A DNA stretch of 64,000 nt from an uncultured Holdemanella sp. GTDB lineage: Bacteria > Bacillota_I > Bacilli_A > Erysipelotrichales > Erysipelotrichaceae. A model generated the notes under the pieces. The model was not told the origin of the DNA. It searched no databases and saw nothing but the letters and a program-made list of their open reading frames with translations. The position numbers and the translations under genes are program-made. The stretch lies in NCBI RefSeq assembly GCF_934754935.1, contig NZ_CAKVJB010000001.1, positions 69,890 to 133,889 on the forward strand, given 5' to 3'. This document shows, one piece after another, positions 15,760-23,497 of the stretch. Every line of letters starts with the position of its first letter. The first letter of the stretch is position 1.

Positions 15760-16917
15760 ATGAATGAAAATAAATGTTTTTTAAAGGATCAAATAGATAG
15801 TTTATTTGATTTGTTGCCAATTCAGTTAGAAAATTCAAAGAAAACAATAGAAGAAAATGTTCATAAAGAAGATTTTATGCATTTTAGACATGTGTATATT
15901 GTAGCGAGTGGAGATTCTTATATGGCTGCATTGGCAGGTCAACGTGCATTTGAAAAATATGCAAACAAATATGCGGTTCATTATCATGCTGTAAAGGCCA
16001 TGGAAATTTCGCGTTTTAATGAATTTACAGATAAAGATTTAAATAAACAAACATTAGTGATCGTTATTAGTAAATCAGGAATTGGTAGTCGAGTGATTGA
16101 AGTGTTAGAGCGTGTGAATGCTTTAAATATGACGAGTATGGTAATCACAGATTCTATCGATTCAAAGGCAATTGAATTAGCTAAATATAGTTTATATACA
16201 GATACACCAAAATTTACAAATGATAGACCAGCACTTAGAAGTTATTTTGCAGCAATGGTGACTTTATATTTACTTGCATCAAGATTTAGCGAGATGTATG
16301 GAAATACTATGAATATGGAAACTATGTCTAAAAATATCTATGACTATATGATGCTATATAAGGATAAAATAGCTGTTTATGATGAGCAAATGATGGGATT
16401 AGCTGAAATGTATAAACATGCAAATTCAATTACTTTTGTTGGAGATAGTGATGAACAGTCAAGTTGTAATTTTGCAGTTAGTAAAGTGATTGAAGTAACT
16501 GGAATCCATTCAAAGTGTGATGATTCAGAAGAATATGGACATATTAATTATTTTAATCATTATGTATCTACAAACCCAGTGTTTTTTATTGCAAATAGCT
16601 TGAATTCAAATATGTCAAGAGTGCTTGAAACAATTAAGCAATCCATTGCGGTAGGAAGACCAACATATTTAATGATTAATGAAAACTCAGAAATTGAAGA
16701 TATTGAAGGGTTAAACAAAATCATGTTGCCATCTGTAGAAGATGATGTTCTACAACCTTTAGGTTCTTATATTCCTGCAACGATTTTAGCAAATCATATT
16801 TCAGATTTGTTAGATGAACCATTATTTAGAGGAAATATTTATCCAGATGGATTTAATACGATTAGAAATAGTAAAATAGTTGTATACGGAGAAGATGGAA
16901 ATGAAATTATTAGTTGA
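15760..16917 (+). CDS. SIS-domain sugar-phosphate isomerase/deaminase-like protein 2
   Basis: 385 aa, a clear paralogue of the SIS protein at 13790. It shares the order of motifs: VYIVASGDSYMAALAG, then VIVISKSGIGSRV in the first SIS fold, and FVGDSDEQSSCNF with DDSEEYGHINYFN in the second. Both proteins lack the common HGP motif and carry a DDSE(N/E) block instead, which suggests a distinct subfamily. Third gene of the sigma-54 operon, with AGGTAGG before its ATG. Its 3' end overlaps the start of the degenerate YjbQ gene by 17 bases, so the SIS-then-YjbQ order is repeated twice in this operon. Confidence 0.85.
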   Translation: MNENKCFLKDQIDSLFDLLPIQLENSKKTIEENVHKEDFMHFRHVYIVASGDSYMAALAGQRAFEKYANKYAVHYHAVKAMEISRFNEFTDKDLNKQTLVIVISKSGIGSRVIEVLERVNALNMTSMVITDSIDSKAIELAKYSLYTDTPKFTNDRPALRSYFAAMVTLYLLASRFSEMYGNTMNMETMSKNIYDYMMLYKDKIAVYDEQMMGLAEMYKHANSITFVGDSDEQSSCNFAVSKVIEVTGIHSKCDDSEEYGHINYFNHYVSTNPVFFIANSLNSNMSRVLETIKQSIAVGRPTYLMINENSEIEDIEGLNKIMLPSVEDDVLQPLGSYIPATILANHISDLLDEPLFRGNIYPDGFNTIRNSKIVVYGEDGNEIIS

Positions 16918-17275
16918 TATAAAAGATAAGTATACAGATATTACAGATATTGTTAATAAAAGTATCTTAGATGAAGGAACTAAAAATGGCATTGTAGTTA
17001 TTGGATCAGAACAACAAGTTGGATTTATAGAATCAGAAAGTCTTGAATCGATTATAGATTTGGAAAACAATTTAGAATGGATTGCTCCTACTCGATTAAT
17101 AGACCCTGAAACGGTATGTGATTTGAATGAATTTAAGAATGCTTTGGTAGGTAGTTTTAAAGAATCAGCATTTCGAGATCATAAGCTTATGTTAAATGAT
17201 ATGAAATTGTTTTTGAGATATACAGGTAATGCCGATAAGGTACAAATATATGTAGATTGCATTTCAGAAGAATAG
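16901..17275 (+). CDS. Degenerate single-domain YjbQ/UPF0047-like protein
   Basis: 124 aa. The beginning DIKDKYTDITDIVNKS and the spacing of NGIVVIGSE, NEFKNALVGSF and the terminal strand follow the UPF0047 fold. None of the three family His is present (IGSEQQVG replaces the VPHST region). It is probably a structural or regulatory subunit that assembles with the duplicated YjbQ protein (inference from the trimeric state of the family). Of the two possible ATGs, 16901 is better spaced from GGAGAA than 16895. It is the last gene before a terminator. Confidence 0.6.
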   Translation: MKLLVDIKDKYTDITDIVNKSILDEGTKNGIVVIGSEQQVGFIESESLESIIDLENNLEWIAPTRLIDPETVCDLNEFKNALVGSFKESAFRDHKLMLNDMKLFLRYTGNADKVQIYVDCISEE

Positions 17276-17281
17276 AATTAT

Positions 17282-17324
17282 AAAGTGGCTTAAATCTTCA
17301 TTAAAGGTTTGAGCTACTTTTTTT
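17282..17324 (+). terminator. Intrinsic terminator of SIS-YjbQ operon
   Basis: A 15-bp stem, AAAGTGGCTTAAATC (17282-17296) against GGTTTGAGCTACTTT (17306-17320) with a few G-U pairs, runs into a T tract. Confidence 0.8.
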
Positions 17325-17406
17325 GTGGATTCATAAAATTCAGGGAGATATAAAAAATGTAATTAATCGAAGAAAATGAATGATAATTATAAAATTTTAA
17401 TGTCTA

Positions 17407-17422
17407 TGGTACAATATTTGCT
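17407..17422 (+). promoter_or_regulatory. Sigma-54 (-24/-12) promoter of PTS operon
   Basis: TGGTACAATATTTGCT fits TGGYAC-N5-TTGCW. The surrounding bases (CTATGG before, GTATATAA after) match the promoter at 13657. Confidence 0.88.
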
Positions 17423-17463
17423 TGTATATAAGTGAACAACCTAAATAGAAAGGAGAAAGATAG

Positions 17464-17871
17464 ATGAGTAGAGTAATATTTGCCTCTCATGGTGGATTAT
17501 CAAAAGGAATGAAAGACTCAGTTTCAATGATTGTTGGCGATTTGGCAAAAGATGTGGAAACATATAGCTTACTTCCTGGTGAAAATCCTGAAGACTACTA
17601 TCAAGAGCTTTATAAACAAGCCAACGAGAGTCATGAACAAATATTGGTCTTATGTGACATCAAAGGGGGGAGTGTTCATACAGCTTTATCAAAATTAGCG
17701 GTGTTAGATAATGTAATTGTTTTTTCAGGTATGAATATGGGGCTAGCATTAGACGTTGTGTTGAGACATACACAATTAAGTGATAAAGATTTGTTAGATG
17801 TTATAACAAATGCCCGTGATGGAATCACTATGATGAAAGAATTAAACCAAATAGAAGGCGAGGACTTCTAA
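17464..17871 (+). CDS. PTS mannose/sorbose-family EIIA
   Basis: 135-aa cytoplasmic phosphocarrier of the mannose-type (Man) PTS. The phosphorylatable His is H9 in ASHGGLSKGM. The fold continues with VLCDIKGGSVHTAL. It takes phosphate from HPr and passes it to the EIIB encoded three genes on (18666). It opens the second sigma-54 operon behind AGGAGA. In this family EIIA or EIIB also phosphorylates the PRDs of LevR-like activators, closing a feedback loop with the regulator at 10916-13614 (family knowledge). Confidence 0.9.
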   Translation: MSRVIFASHGGLSKGMKDSVSMIVGDLAKDVETYSLLPGENPEDYYQELYKQANESHEQILVLCDIKGGSVHTALSKLAVLDNVIVFSGMNMGLALDVVLRHTQLSDKDLLDVITNARDGITMMKELNQIEGEDF

Positions 17872-17922
17872 AGAGAGAGTAAAATTTGGCTTAAATTAAA
17901 TGTTAAGGATGGAGGAAAAATA

Positions 17923-18666
17923 ATGGGAAACAAATTTTTAGATCTATTTAATACAAAGAAACCAGTTATTGGAATGATACATTTGAAAGGAACTAACGAT
18001 GAGGAAGTATTTGAAATTGCCAAAAAAGAAATTAATGATTTTTATAATAATGGGGTTGATGCTGTAATCGTTGAAAATTATTTTGGTACATATCATAATA
18101 TGATTCCTGTTTTAGAGTATCTTCAAGAAAATTTTAAAGATTATATTTATGGAGTTAACTGTTTATATATGAATACAATGACATTTGAGTTAGCTATTAA
18201 ATATGATGCAGACTTTGTACAAATTGATGCAATCTCAGGACATGTAATTGAAAGAGAAGATATTAGTTATGCAGAATTTATTAAATTGTATCGCTCTAGA
18301 TATTCAGGTGCTGTAATTGGTGGTGTACGTTTTAAACACTGTCCGTATTTATCAGGAAGAACTTTAGAAGAAGATTTAAAAATTGCTATGACGCGTTGCG
18401 ACGCAATTGCTGTTTCTCAAGATGAAACGGGCCAAGAGACAAGCATGGCTAAGATTCAAGAATTTAGAAATATAATTGGAGATTTCCCATTGATCGTCGG
18501 AGCTGGTATGACAGCAGAAAACTGTGTTAAACAATTTGCAGTAGCTGATGGTGGAATCGTGGGAAGTTACTTTAAAGATACATATGAAGTTACTGGAACT
18601 GTTGATGTAGAACATGTAAAAAAATTAATAGAGGCTAGAAATAGTTGCTTAAAGGAGGAAAACTGA
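17923..18666 (+). CDS. BtpA/SgcQ family TIM-barrel protein
   Basis: 247 aa of the BtpA family (PF03437). KPVIGMIHLKG at the N-terminus, VDAVIVENYFGTY, and the glycine-rich phosphate-binding-type loop VGAGMTAEN near residue 190 are typical. E. coli SgcQ, a homologue of unknown reaction, is also encoded with PTS genes, so an aldolase- or epimerase-like step on a sugar phosphate is plausible but unproven. Translationally coupled to EIIB through a TGATG overlap. The reading frame is intact. Confidence 0.85.
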   Translation: MGNKFLDLFNTKKPVIGMIHLKGTNDEEVFEIAKKEINDFYNNGVDAVIVENYFGTYHNMIPVLEYLQENFKDYIYGVNCLYMNTMTFELAIKYDADFVQIDAISGHVIEREDISYAEFIKLYRSRYSGAVIGGVRFKHCPYLSGRTLEEDLKIAMTRCDAIAVSQDETGQETSMAKIQEFRNIIGDFPLIVGAGMTAENCVKQFAVADGGIVGSYFKDTYEVTGTVDVEHVKKLIEARNSCLKEEN

Positions 18667-19136
18667 TGATTGTATTATGCCGAGTAGATCATAGATTGTT
18701 ACATGGTCAAGTTGCATTTACTTGGACACAAAGTGTGGGTTCAAACTGTATTCTAATCGCAAATGATGCGGTAGCTAAAGATGACTTAAGAATGACAGCA
18801 TTAAGAGTTTCTAAGCCAAACGGTGTCAAATTGGTTATTAAAAGTATTGATGATTCACTTAAAGCATTAAATTCAGGAGTAACAGATAAGTATAAATTAA
18901 TGATTCTTTGTGAAAGTATTAAAGATGCAGCTAGATTGGTTGAAGGATATGACAAAATCAAAGCTATTAATTTAGGTGGCATTAAAAATGAAGCTGGTAA
19001 AAAACAGATTTCAAAAGCAATTTCTGTAAATGAAGAAGAAATTGAAATCTTAAAAAAATTAAATGAAAAAGGTATCAAATTAGAAGTGCGAATGGTACCA
19101 GATGATAGTACACAAGATGTAATGAAACTTATTTAA
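18666..19136 (+). CDS. PTS mannose/sorbose-family EIIB
   Basis: 156-aa cytoplasmic EIIB of the mannose family. VDHRLLHGQVAFTW contains the phosphorylated His (H13) in the usual context. It transfers phosphate from EIIA to the incoming sugar at the EIIC/EIID channel. The ATG at 18666 overlaps the btpA stop (TGATG) and follows AAGGAGGAAAAC, so it was preferred over an in-frame ATG at 18645. Confidence 0.92.
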   Translation: MIVLCRVDHRLLHGQVAFTWTQSVGSNCILIANDAVAKDDLRMTALRVSKPNGVKLVIKSIDDSLKALNSGVTDKYKLMILCESIKDAARLVEGYDKIKAINLGGIKNEAGKKQISKAISVNEEEIEILKKLNEKGIKLEVRMVPDDSTQDVMKLI

Positions 19137-19155
19137 AGTTTAGGAGGAGAAAAAT

Positions 19156-19938
19156 ATGGATTTATTAACTGAAACATTGTTGATTACATTGGTAGCAGCT
19201 ATTGGATTTGCACATGATGGTTTAGGAAGCTTTATGTATAATAGACCAATCATCATGGGTCCGTTAGTAGGATTGGTTTTAGGTGATTTAAGACTTGGTA
19301 TTATGACAGGTGCAACATTAGAATTGGTTTGGTTAGGTGCTTTCCCAGTTGGAGCAAGCTGTCCTCCAGAAATGGTATCAGGATCTATTATTGGAACAAG
19401 CTTCGTTATTAAAACCGGTGGTGATCCAGGTGCGGCAATTGCATTAGCAGTACCAGTAGCAACTTTAGTTTTAATGATTAAGAGTGGTTTAAGAGTTGTA
19501 ATCACTTCTCCAGTATTCTGTGCTCATGCTGACAAATGTGCAGCCGCAGGTGATGCTAAAGGTGTAGAAAATACAGAAAGAATTGGATGGGCTTTTGAAA
19601 TTATTTCATTATCATTAATTGTAGGTGTTTCATACTATTTAGGAGTTCCTCAAATCGAGGCAATTATTAAAGCTATTCCAGAATTTGTAAATCATGGTTT
19701 GAACGTAGCAACAGGTATTATTCCAGCAATTGGATTCGCAATGTTGTTTAAAATGATTGCTAATAAGGAAGTTGTAGCATTCTTCTTTGGTGGATTCTTA
19801 CTTTCAGCTTATTTAAAGGTACCAGTATTTGGTGTTGCCTTAATGGCATGTGTAATTGTAGCTCTTATTCTAACAATTAAACAAAATAATAAAACTTGCG
19901 TAGTAGAGGAAGGAATGGATGATGACAATGAATTCTAG
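19156..19938 (+). CDS. PTS mannose/sorbose-family EIIC
   Basis: 260-aa polytopic membrane channel subunit (PF03609). It shows the family pattern GPLVGLVLGDLRLGIMTGAT near the N-terminus and GASCPPEMVSGSIIGT in the second reentrant region. It pairs with EIID to move the sugar while EIIB phosphorylates it. The acidic tail EEGMDDDNEF is common in these proteins. It overlaps the next gene by 20 bases. Confidence 0.92.
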   Translation: MDLLTETLLITLVAAIGFAHDGLGSFMYNRPIIMGPLVGLVLGDLRLGIMTGATLELVWLGAFPVGASCPPEMVSGSIIGTSFVIKTGGDPGAAIALAVPVATLVLMIKSGLRVVITSPVFCAHADKCAAAGDAKGVENTERIGWAFEIISLSLIVGVSYYLGVPQIEAIIKAIPEFVNHGLNVATGIIPAIGFAMLFKMIANKEVVAFFFGGFLLSAYLKVPVFGVALMACVIVALILTIKQNNKTCVVEEGMDDDNEF

Positions 19939-20743
19939 TGAAAAAAAATTAACTCAAAAGGATTTAATGGGTATCTTTTGGAGATCATTTAGACAAGATG
20001 CCGTATGGAACTTTGAACGACAACAAAATTTAGGCTCTGCTTATACAATGTCTAGAGTTGTTGGTAAATTATATGAAGATGATAAAGAAAAACGTGCTCG
20101 TGCTTTACAAAGACATGTTGACTTTATGGCAATCACACCACACTTATCAACATTGTTATATGGAATCTTGGCAGCAATGGAAGAAGAAAATGCAAATAAT
20201 AGTGACTTTGATGAAAGTTCAATCAGTGCGGTTCGTGCTTCATTAATGGGGCCAATTGCTGGTATAGGAGACTCCTTGCTTTGGGGAACATTACGTATTA
20301 TCGCAGCTGGTATTGCAATTTCATTCTCACAAAATGGAAGTATTTTAGGACCATTGTTATTCTTATTGATTATCAACGTGCCATGTATGATTTTAAGATA
20401 TGTTTGCTTATTTAAAGGATATGAATTAGGTACTAGTTTCTTTAAAAAGGTTCTTGATTCAGGAATCATGGATACAGTTACTTATGTTGCTTCCGCAATT
20501 GGTTTGATGGTAATTGGTTGTATGACAGCTTCAATGGTTGCCTTAGAATTACCATTCATGGTTGGTAGTGGAGATTTCGCTCAACCACTTCAAGGCTATA
20601 TTGATCAAATCATGCCTTGTTTGTTGCCATTAGCAATTTTTGGACTTATGGTTGCTTTATTAAATAAAAAAATCAAAACTACAACAATTTTGATTTTTAC
20701 AATTGTAATTAGTATTGCATTAGCTTTCTTTGGAATTGTTTAA
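19919..20743 (+). CDS. PTS mannose/sorbose-family EIID
   Basis: 274-aa membrane subunit (PF03613). Signature parts: FWRSFRQDAVWNFERQQNLG near the N-terminus, MGPIAGIGDSLLWGT mid-protein, and four C-terminal hydrophobic helices. It completes the EIIABCD set of the sigma-54 operon. The ATG at 19919 follows AGGAAGGA; in-frame ATGs at 19922 and 19928 are possible. Substrate: unknown hexose, amino sugar or glycated amine. Confidence 0.92.
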   Translation: MMTMNSSEKKLTQKDLMGIFWRSFRQDAVWNFERQQNLGSAYTMSRVVGKLYEDDKEKRARALQRHVDFMAITPHLSTLLYGILAAMEEENANNSDFDESSISAVRASLMGPIAGIGDSLLWGTLRIIAAGIAISFSQNGSILGPLLFLLIINVPCMILRYVCLFKGYELGTSFFKKVLDSGIMDTVTYVASAIGLMVIGCMTASMVALELPFMVGSGDFAQPLQGYIDQIMPCLLPLAIFGLMVALLNKKIKTTTILIFTIVISIALAFFGIV

Positions 20744-20808
20744 AATAATAATTTAGGACGATTTCTACAACAATTACAAATAGCTAGTTTAAAGTATTAA
20801 GTTATGTG

Positions 20809-20839
20809 AAAGTCGCTCCTGGTTATGGAGCGACTTTTG
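20809..20839 (+). terminator. Intrinsic terminator of the sigma-54 PTS operon
   Basis: An 11-bp perfect stem AAAGTCGCTCC / GGAGCGACTTT with a 7-nt loop and T-rich tail. Confidence 0.85.
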
Positions 20840-20856
20840 TGTAAAGGAGGGATGGA

Positions 20857-21660
20857 ATGAGTACATTATATGTATCGGATTTAGATGGAACACTTTTAAA
20901 AAGTGATGAAACAATATCAGAATATACGGAAAAAGTGATAAATCAATTTATAGATAATGGCGGGTATTTTTCATACGCAACCGCTCGATCTATATTTACT
21001 GCAAGTAAAGTAGCTAAAGGAATTCATACAAATATACCAGTGATTGTTTATAATGGGAGTTTTTTAGTAAATACTGATGGAAAAATGTTACTATCAAATT
21101 TTTTTGATAAAGAAATTTATGATGTTTTAAATGATTTATTTATGAATGATATTTATCCTATTGTATACACTTTCATTGATGATAAAGAAAAATTTTCATA
21201 TATACCTAAGCTGTGTACAGACGGAATGAAAAGATTCTTGGATACTCGAAAAGGGGATGTGAGAATTAATGAAGTAAATACTACAGAAGAGTTAAAAAAT
21301 GGAAGTATATTTTACCTGGCTTGTATAGATACAGCTGAAAAATTAGAGCCTTTTTATTTAAAATATAAAGATAAATATCATTGTGTTTACCAAAGAGATT
21401 TTTATACAAATGATCCATGGTTGGAAATCTTACCGTTGGAAGCAAAAAAGTCAAATGCAATCAAACAACTACAGAATTATTTAAAGTGTGATGAACTTGT
21501 TGTGTTTGGAAATGGCAAAAATGATATAGATATGTTTCAGGTTGCTGATGAAAGCTATGCAGTTGAAAATGCGTGTGATGAATTGAAAAAGTATGCTACA
21601 GGAATGATTGATTCAAATGACAATGATGGTGTAGCAAAATGGATAGAGAATAAAATATAG
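20857..21660 (+). CDS. HAD superfamily phosphatase, Cof type
   Basis: 267-aa cytoplasmic HAD phosphatase. Motif I is SDLDGTLLKSD, with nucleophile D8 and acid/base D10. The C2B cap occupies the middle, and motif IV GNGKNDIDMFQVA lies near residue 220. Such proteins dephosphorylate sugar phosphates and related metabolites. It has a strong AAAGGAGGG ribosome site 3' of the PTS terminator, so it may depend on read-through or a promoter I could not identify. A broken second HAD gene follows. Confidence 0.9.
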   Translation: MSTLYVSDLDGTLLKSDETISEYTEKVINQFIDNGGYFSYATARSIFTASKVAKGIHTNIPVIVYNGSFLVNTDGKMLLSNFFDKEIYDVLNDLFMNDIYPIVYTFIDDKEKFSYIPKLCTDGMKRFLDTRKGDVRINEVNTTEELKNGSIFYLACIDTAEKLEPFYLKYKDKYHCVYQRDFYTNDPWLEILPLEAKKSNAIKQLQNYLKCDELVVFGNGKNDIDMFQVADESYAVENACDELKKYATGMIDSNDNDGVAKWIENKI

Positions 21661-21668
21661 GAGACATT

Positions 21669-22000
21669 ATGGCAATTAACGCATTGTTTTTTGATATGGA
21701 CGGATACGGAGACCCTATATCGAAGTGTTTGAATACATTTGTAAAAAACATGATTATTACTTTCTAAAAGAATATTAGCTTAGTATGCTTGGGACAAGTT
21801 ATTTCGATTATTTGATTTACCATAAGGATTATCCATGGTTAGAGGAAATGTTGGAAATAGCTGATGATGAATTTGTTTCTTATTATGTGAAATGTGCTTG
21901 GGTTGTCTTCATCGATGCTCTAAATTTGCGATTTACTATGGAAATAAAAAGACAAAGAGGCATGGTCAGTATAAAAATCCGTATGTGGAACTGTAGTAAG
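21669..22000 (+). pseudogene. Decayed HAD-family phosphatase and associated remnant
   Basis: An ATG at 21669 opens MAINALFFDMDG, a HAD motif I, but the frame shifts within a few codons. RPYIEVFEYICKKHDYYF continues in another frame until a stop at 21778. A further open stretch (YFDYLIYHKDYPWLEEMLEI, from 21791) may be more of the same gene or an unrelated fragment. Motifs II-IV are absent, so it is not functional. Confidence 0.55.
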
Positions 22001-22009
22001 GTCCTTTTT

Positions 22010-22044
22010 TTGTATACCAAAACATGATATGATGGGTATACCAA
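22010..22044 (+). promoter_or_regulatory. Promoter region with two GTATACCAA operator sites
   Basis: TGTATACCAA (22011-22020) and GGTATACCAA (22035-22044) flank a -10-like TATGAT (22028-22033). GGTATACC is itself palindromic, in the style of HutC-subfamily GntR operators. It probably mediates autoregulation of the regulator pair that follows. Confidence 0.55.
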
Positions 22045-22064
22045 TTATATAGGGAGAAAAGAGC

Positions 22065-22586
22065 ATGGATAAGGATAATATATATGTACTTCGCGACATA
22101 GATTGTTTTATGTCGGTCACAGAAGCCATACGCGAACAAGGGCTTACTTTAGAAAATCGTATCATTGAAAAGAAAGTGATTGAATCCAATTACTATTTAT
22201 CGAAACAATTAAATGTGCCATTGGCTACAAAACTTTTTTACTTGTGTCGAGTTCGATATGTGGAAGGAATCGCCAAATCGATTGAAAAAACGTATATTGA
22301 ATATTCAAAGGTGGAAGGAATCGAAGAATATAATCTTGGGAGCACATCATTCTATGGACTATTATTAAGAGAATATGGTGTACAGGTGTATGAAACACAA
22401 GAAGAATTATTATTGGTGGAGGCAAAAAGAGAAGAAAAAAGATTATTAGGATTAGAAGGAAAATGTGAGATTTTATTAAATCGTGGAACTTCTTATGTTT
22501 CAATAGAAGATCATGAGCCTTTTGAATATTTTGAAATGTCCAGTCTACCAAGCTTTTATAGATATAGGAGTGTGACTGAAATATGA
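22065..22586 (+). CDS. UTRA-domain protein lacking the GntR winged helix
   Basis: 173 aa that correspond to the ligand-binding UTRA domain of GntR/HutC regulators only: the region from SNYYLSKQLNVPLATKLFYL through EDHEPFEYFEMSSLPSFYRY fits the fold. No N-terminal winged helix is encoded in any frame upstream; operator-like sites occupy that stretch. The ATG follows AGGGAGAAAAGAGC. It is coupled to the full GntR-UTRA gene through an ATGA overlap. It may heterodimerise with that repressor or act as a separate effector sensor (inference). A truncated relic is the alternative, but the frame is open and tightly coupled. Confidence 0.7.
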   Translation: MDKDNIYVLRDIDCFMSVTEAIREQGLTLENRIIEKKVIESNYYLSKQLNVPLATKLFYLCRVRYVEGIAKSIEKTYIEYSKVEGIEEYNLGSTSFYGLLLREYGVQVYETQEELLLVEAKREEKRLLGLEGKCEILLNRGTSYVSIEDHEPFEYFEMSSLPSFYRYRSVTEI

Positions 22587-23314
22587 GTGAAAAACCAATC
22601 TATGTACAGTTGATGGACAGTATCAAGAAGAAAATTCAGGATGGACAACTTAAAGTGGGAGATCGCTTAGTGAGTGAAAGAGAGATGTCCGAACAATATG
22701 GAATCAATCGAATGACAGTGCGAAATGCATTAAAAAAACTTCAAGAAGAAGGGGTTATTGAAACAAAAAGAGGCAGTGGCAATTATGTTGCGAAAGTTCC
22801 ATATGTTGAAGAAAAACTAGAATTAGGGCGTGCTGGCGTCTATTCTTTGAGTGCACAGATTCGTCAAAAGGGAATGAAATCGAGTCGTAAAACACTATCT
22901 TTGACAAAGATAAAACCGGAAGGTAAATTAGAAAAAGTCTTTCCTAATGAAGATCATATATATGAAATCATTCGTTTATCGTATATCAATGATGAGCCTT
23001 ATGCTTTGCAGAAGGTATATATTCCTTGTTCTAAATTTGAGGATGCCGAGCGCTTTGATTTTGAAGGCTTTTCATTATATGACTATATGGATGACATGGG
23101 ACATCGTCCTAGAACGATGGTTTCTTATTTGCGCATTGATTCTTTACCGGTAGAGTATCGAAAATATATGGATATCGAAAGAAATGTATTTATTTTTGAT
23201 TATCATGGCTATGATGAAAATCGTGAATTGGTAGAATATACGATTTCATATCATAATCCAAAGTATTCATCTTTTAAATATAAAACGCAAGGATTGAAAT
23301 TTAGAAGTCAATAA
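22583..23314 (+). CDS. GntR family transcriptional regulator (HutC/FrlR subfamily)
   Basis: 243-aa repressor-type regulator. The N-terminal winged helix (about 1-70) contains LVSEREMSEQYGINRMTVRN and the wing TKRGSGNYV. The UTRA effector domain (about 85-240) ends with YTISYHNPKYSSFKY. Family members bind phosphorylated sugars or glycated amines and control adjacent PTS or amadoriase genes. Several TTGGTATA-type dyads lie upstream of the next operon and before this gene pair. Coupled to the UTRA-only gene (ATGA). Confidence 0.9.
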   Translation: MSEKPIYVQLMDSIKKKIQDGQLKVGDRLVSEREMSEQYGINRMTVRNALKKLQEEGVIETKRGSGNYVAKVPYVEEKLELGRAGVYSLSAQIRQKGMKSSRKTLSLTKIKPEGKLEKVFPNEDHIYEIIRLSYINDEPYALQKVYIPCSKFEDAERFDFEGFSLYDYMDDMGHRPRTMVSYLRIDSLPVEYRKYMDIERNVFIFDYHGYDENRELVEYTISYHNPKYSSFKYKTQGLKFRSQ

Positions 23315-23339
23315 ATTGGTATATAAGTATATCAGAATT

Positions 23340-23371
23340 GAGGTATCTGATTGATAGATATCTCTTTTTTT
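23340..23371 (+). terminator. Intrinsic terminator of the GntR pair
   Basis: GAGGTATCT (23340-23348) pairs with AGATATCTC (23356-23364) with one G-U pair, followed by seven T. Confidence 0.8.
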
Positions 23372-23414
23372 GCGTTTAATATAGAATTGGTATATATGTG
23401 TGCCAAAGAAATTG

Positions 23415-23443
23415 TTGATATTGGTATATATACATGGTATAAA
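23415..23443 (+). promoter_or_regulatory. Sigma-A promoter of second PTS operon
   Basis: TTGATA (23415-23420), 17-bp spacer, TATAAA (23438-23443). Unlike the first PTS locus, no -24/-12 sequence is present, so this operon appears to be controlled by repression and sigma-A. Confidence 0.7.
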
Positions 23444-23497
23444 TGAATCAGAAAATGGTATTACATATATACCAATGTCATTAAGGAGGAGAGAAAT

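Larger units (their letters stand above)
23316..23476 (+). promoter_or_regulatory. GntR-type operator cluster upstream of second PTS operon
   Basis: Repeated TTGGTATATA elements: a half site at 23316, the dyad TTGGTATATATGTGTGCCAA (23387-23406), TTGGTATATATACATGGTAT (23421-23440), and a dyad from ATGGTATT to ATACCAAT (23455-23476). The third lies inside the promoter spacer and the fourth just downstream of the -10, so binding would block transcription. Confidence 0.7.

Noticed and set aside
18707..19078. Minus-strand 123-codon frame opposite EIIB
   Set aside because: Antisense shadow of a well-supported PTS gene with low-complexity composition.
20041..20469. Minus-strand 142-codon frame opposite EIID
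   Set aside because: Shadow of the EIID reading frame; no initiation signal and no recognisable domain.
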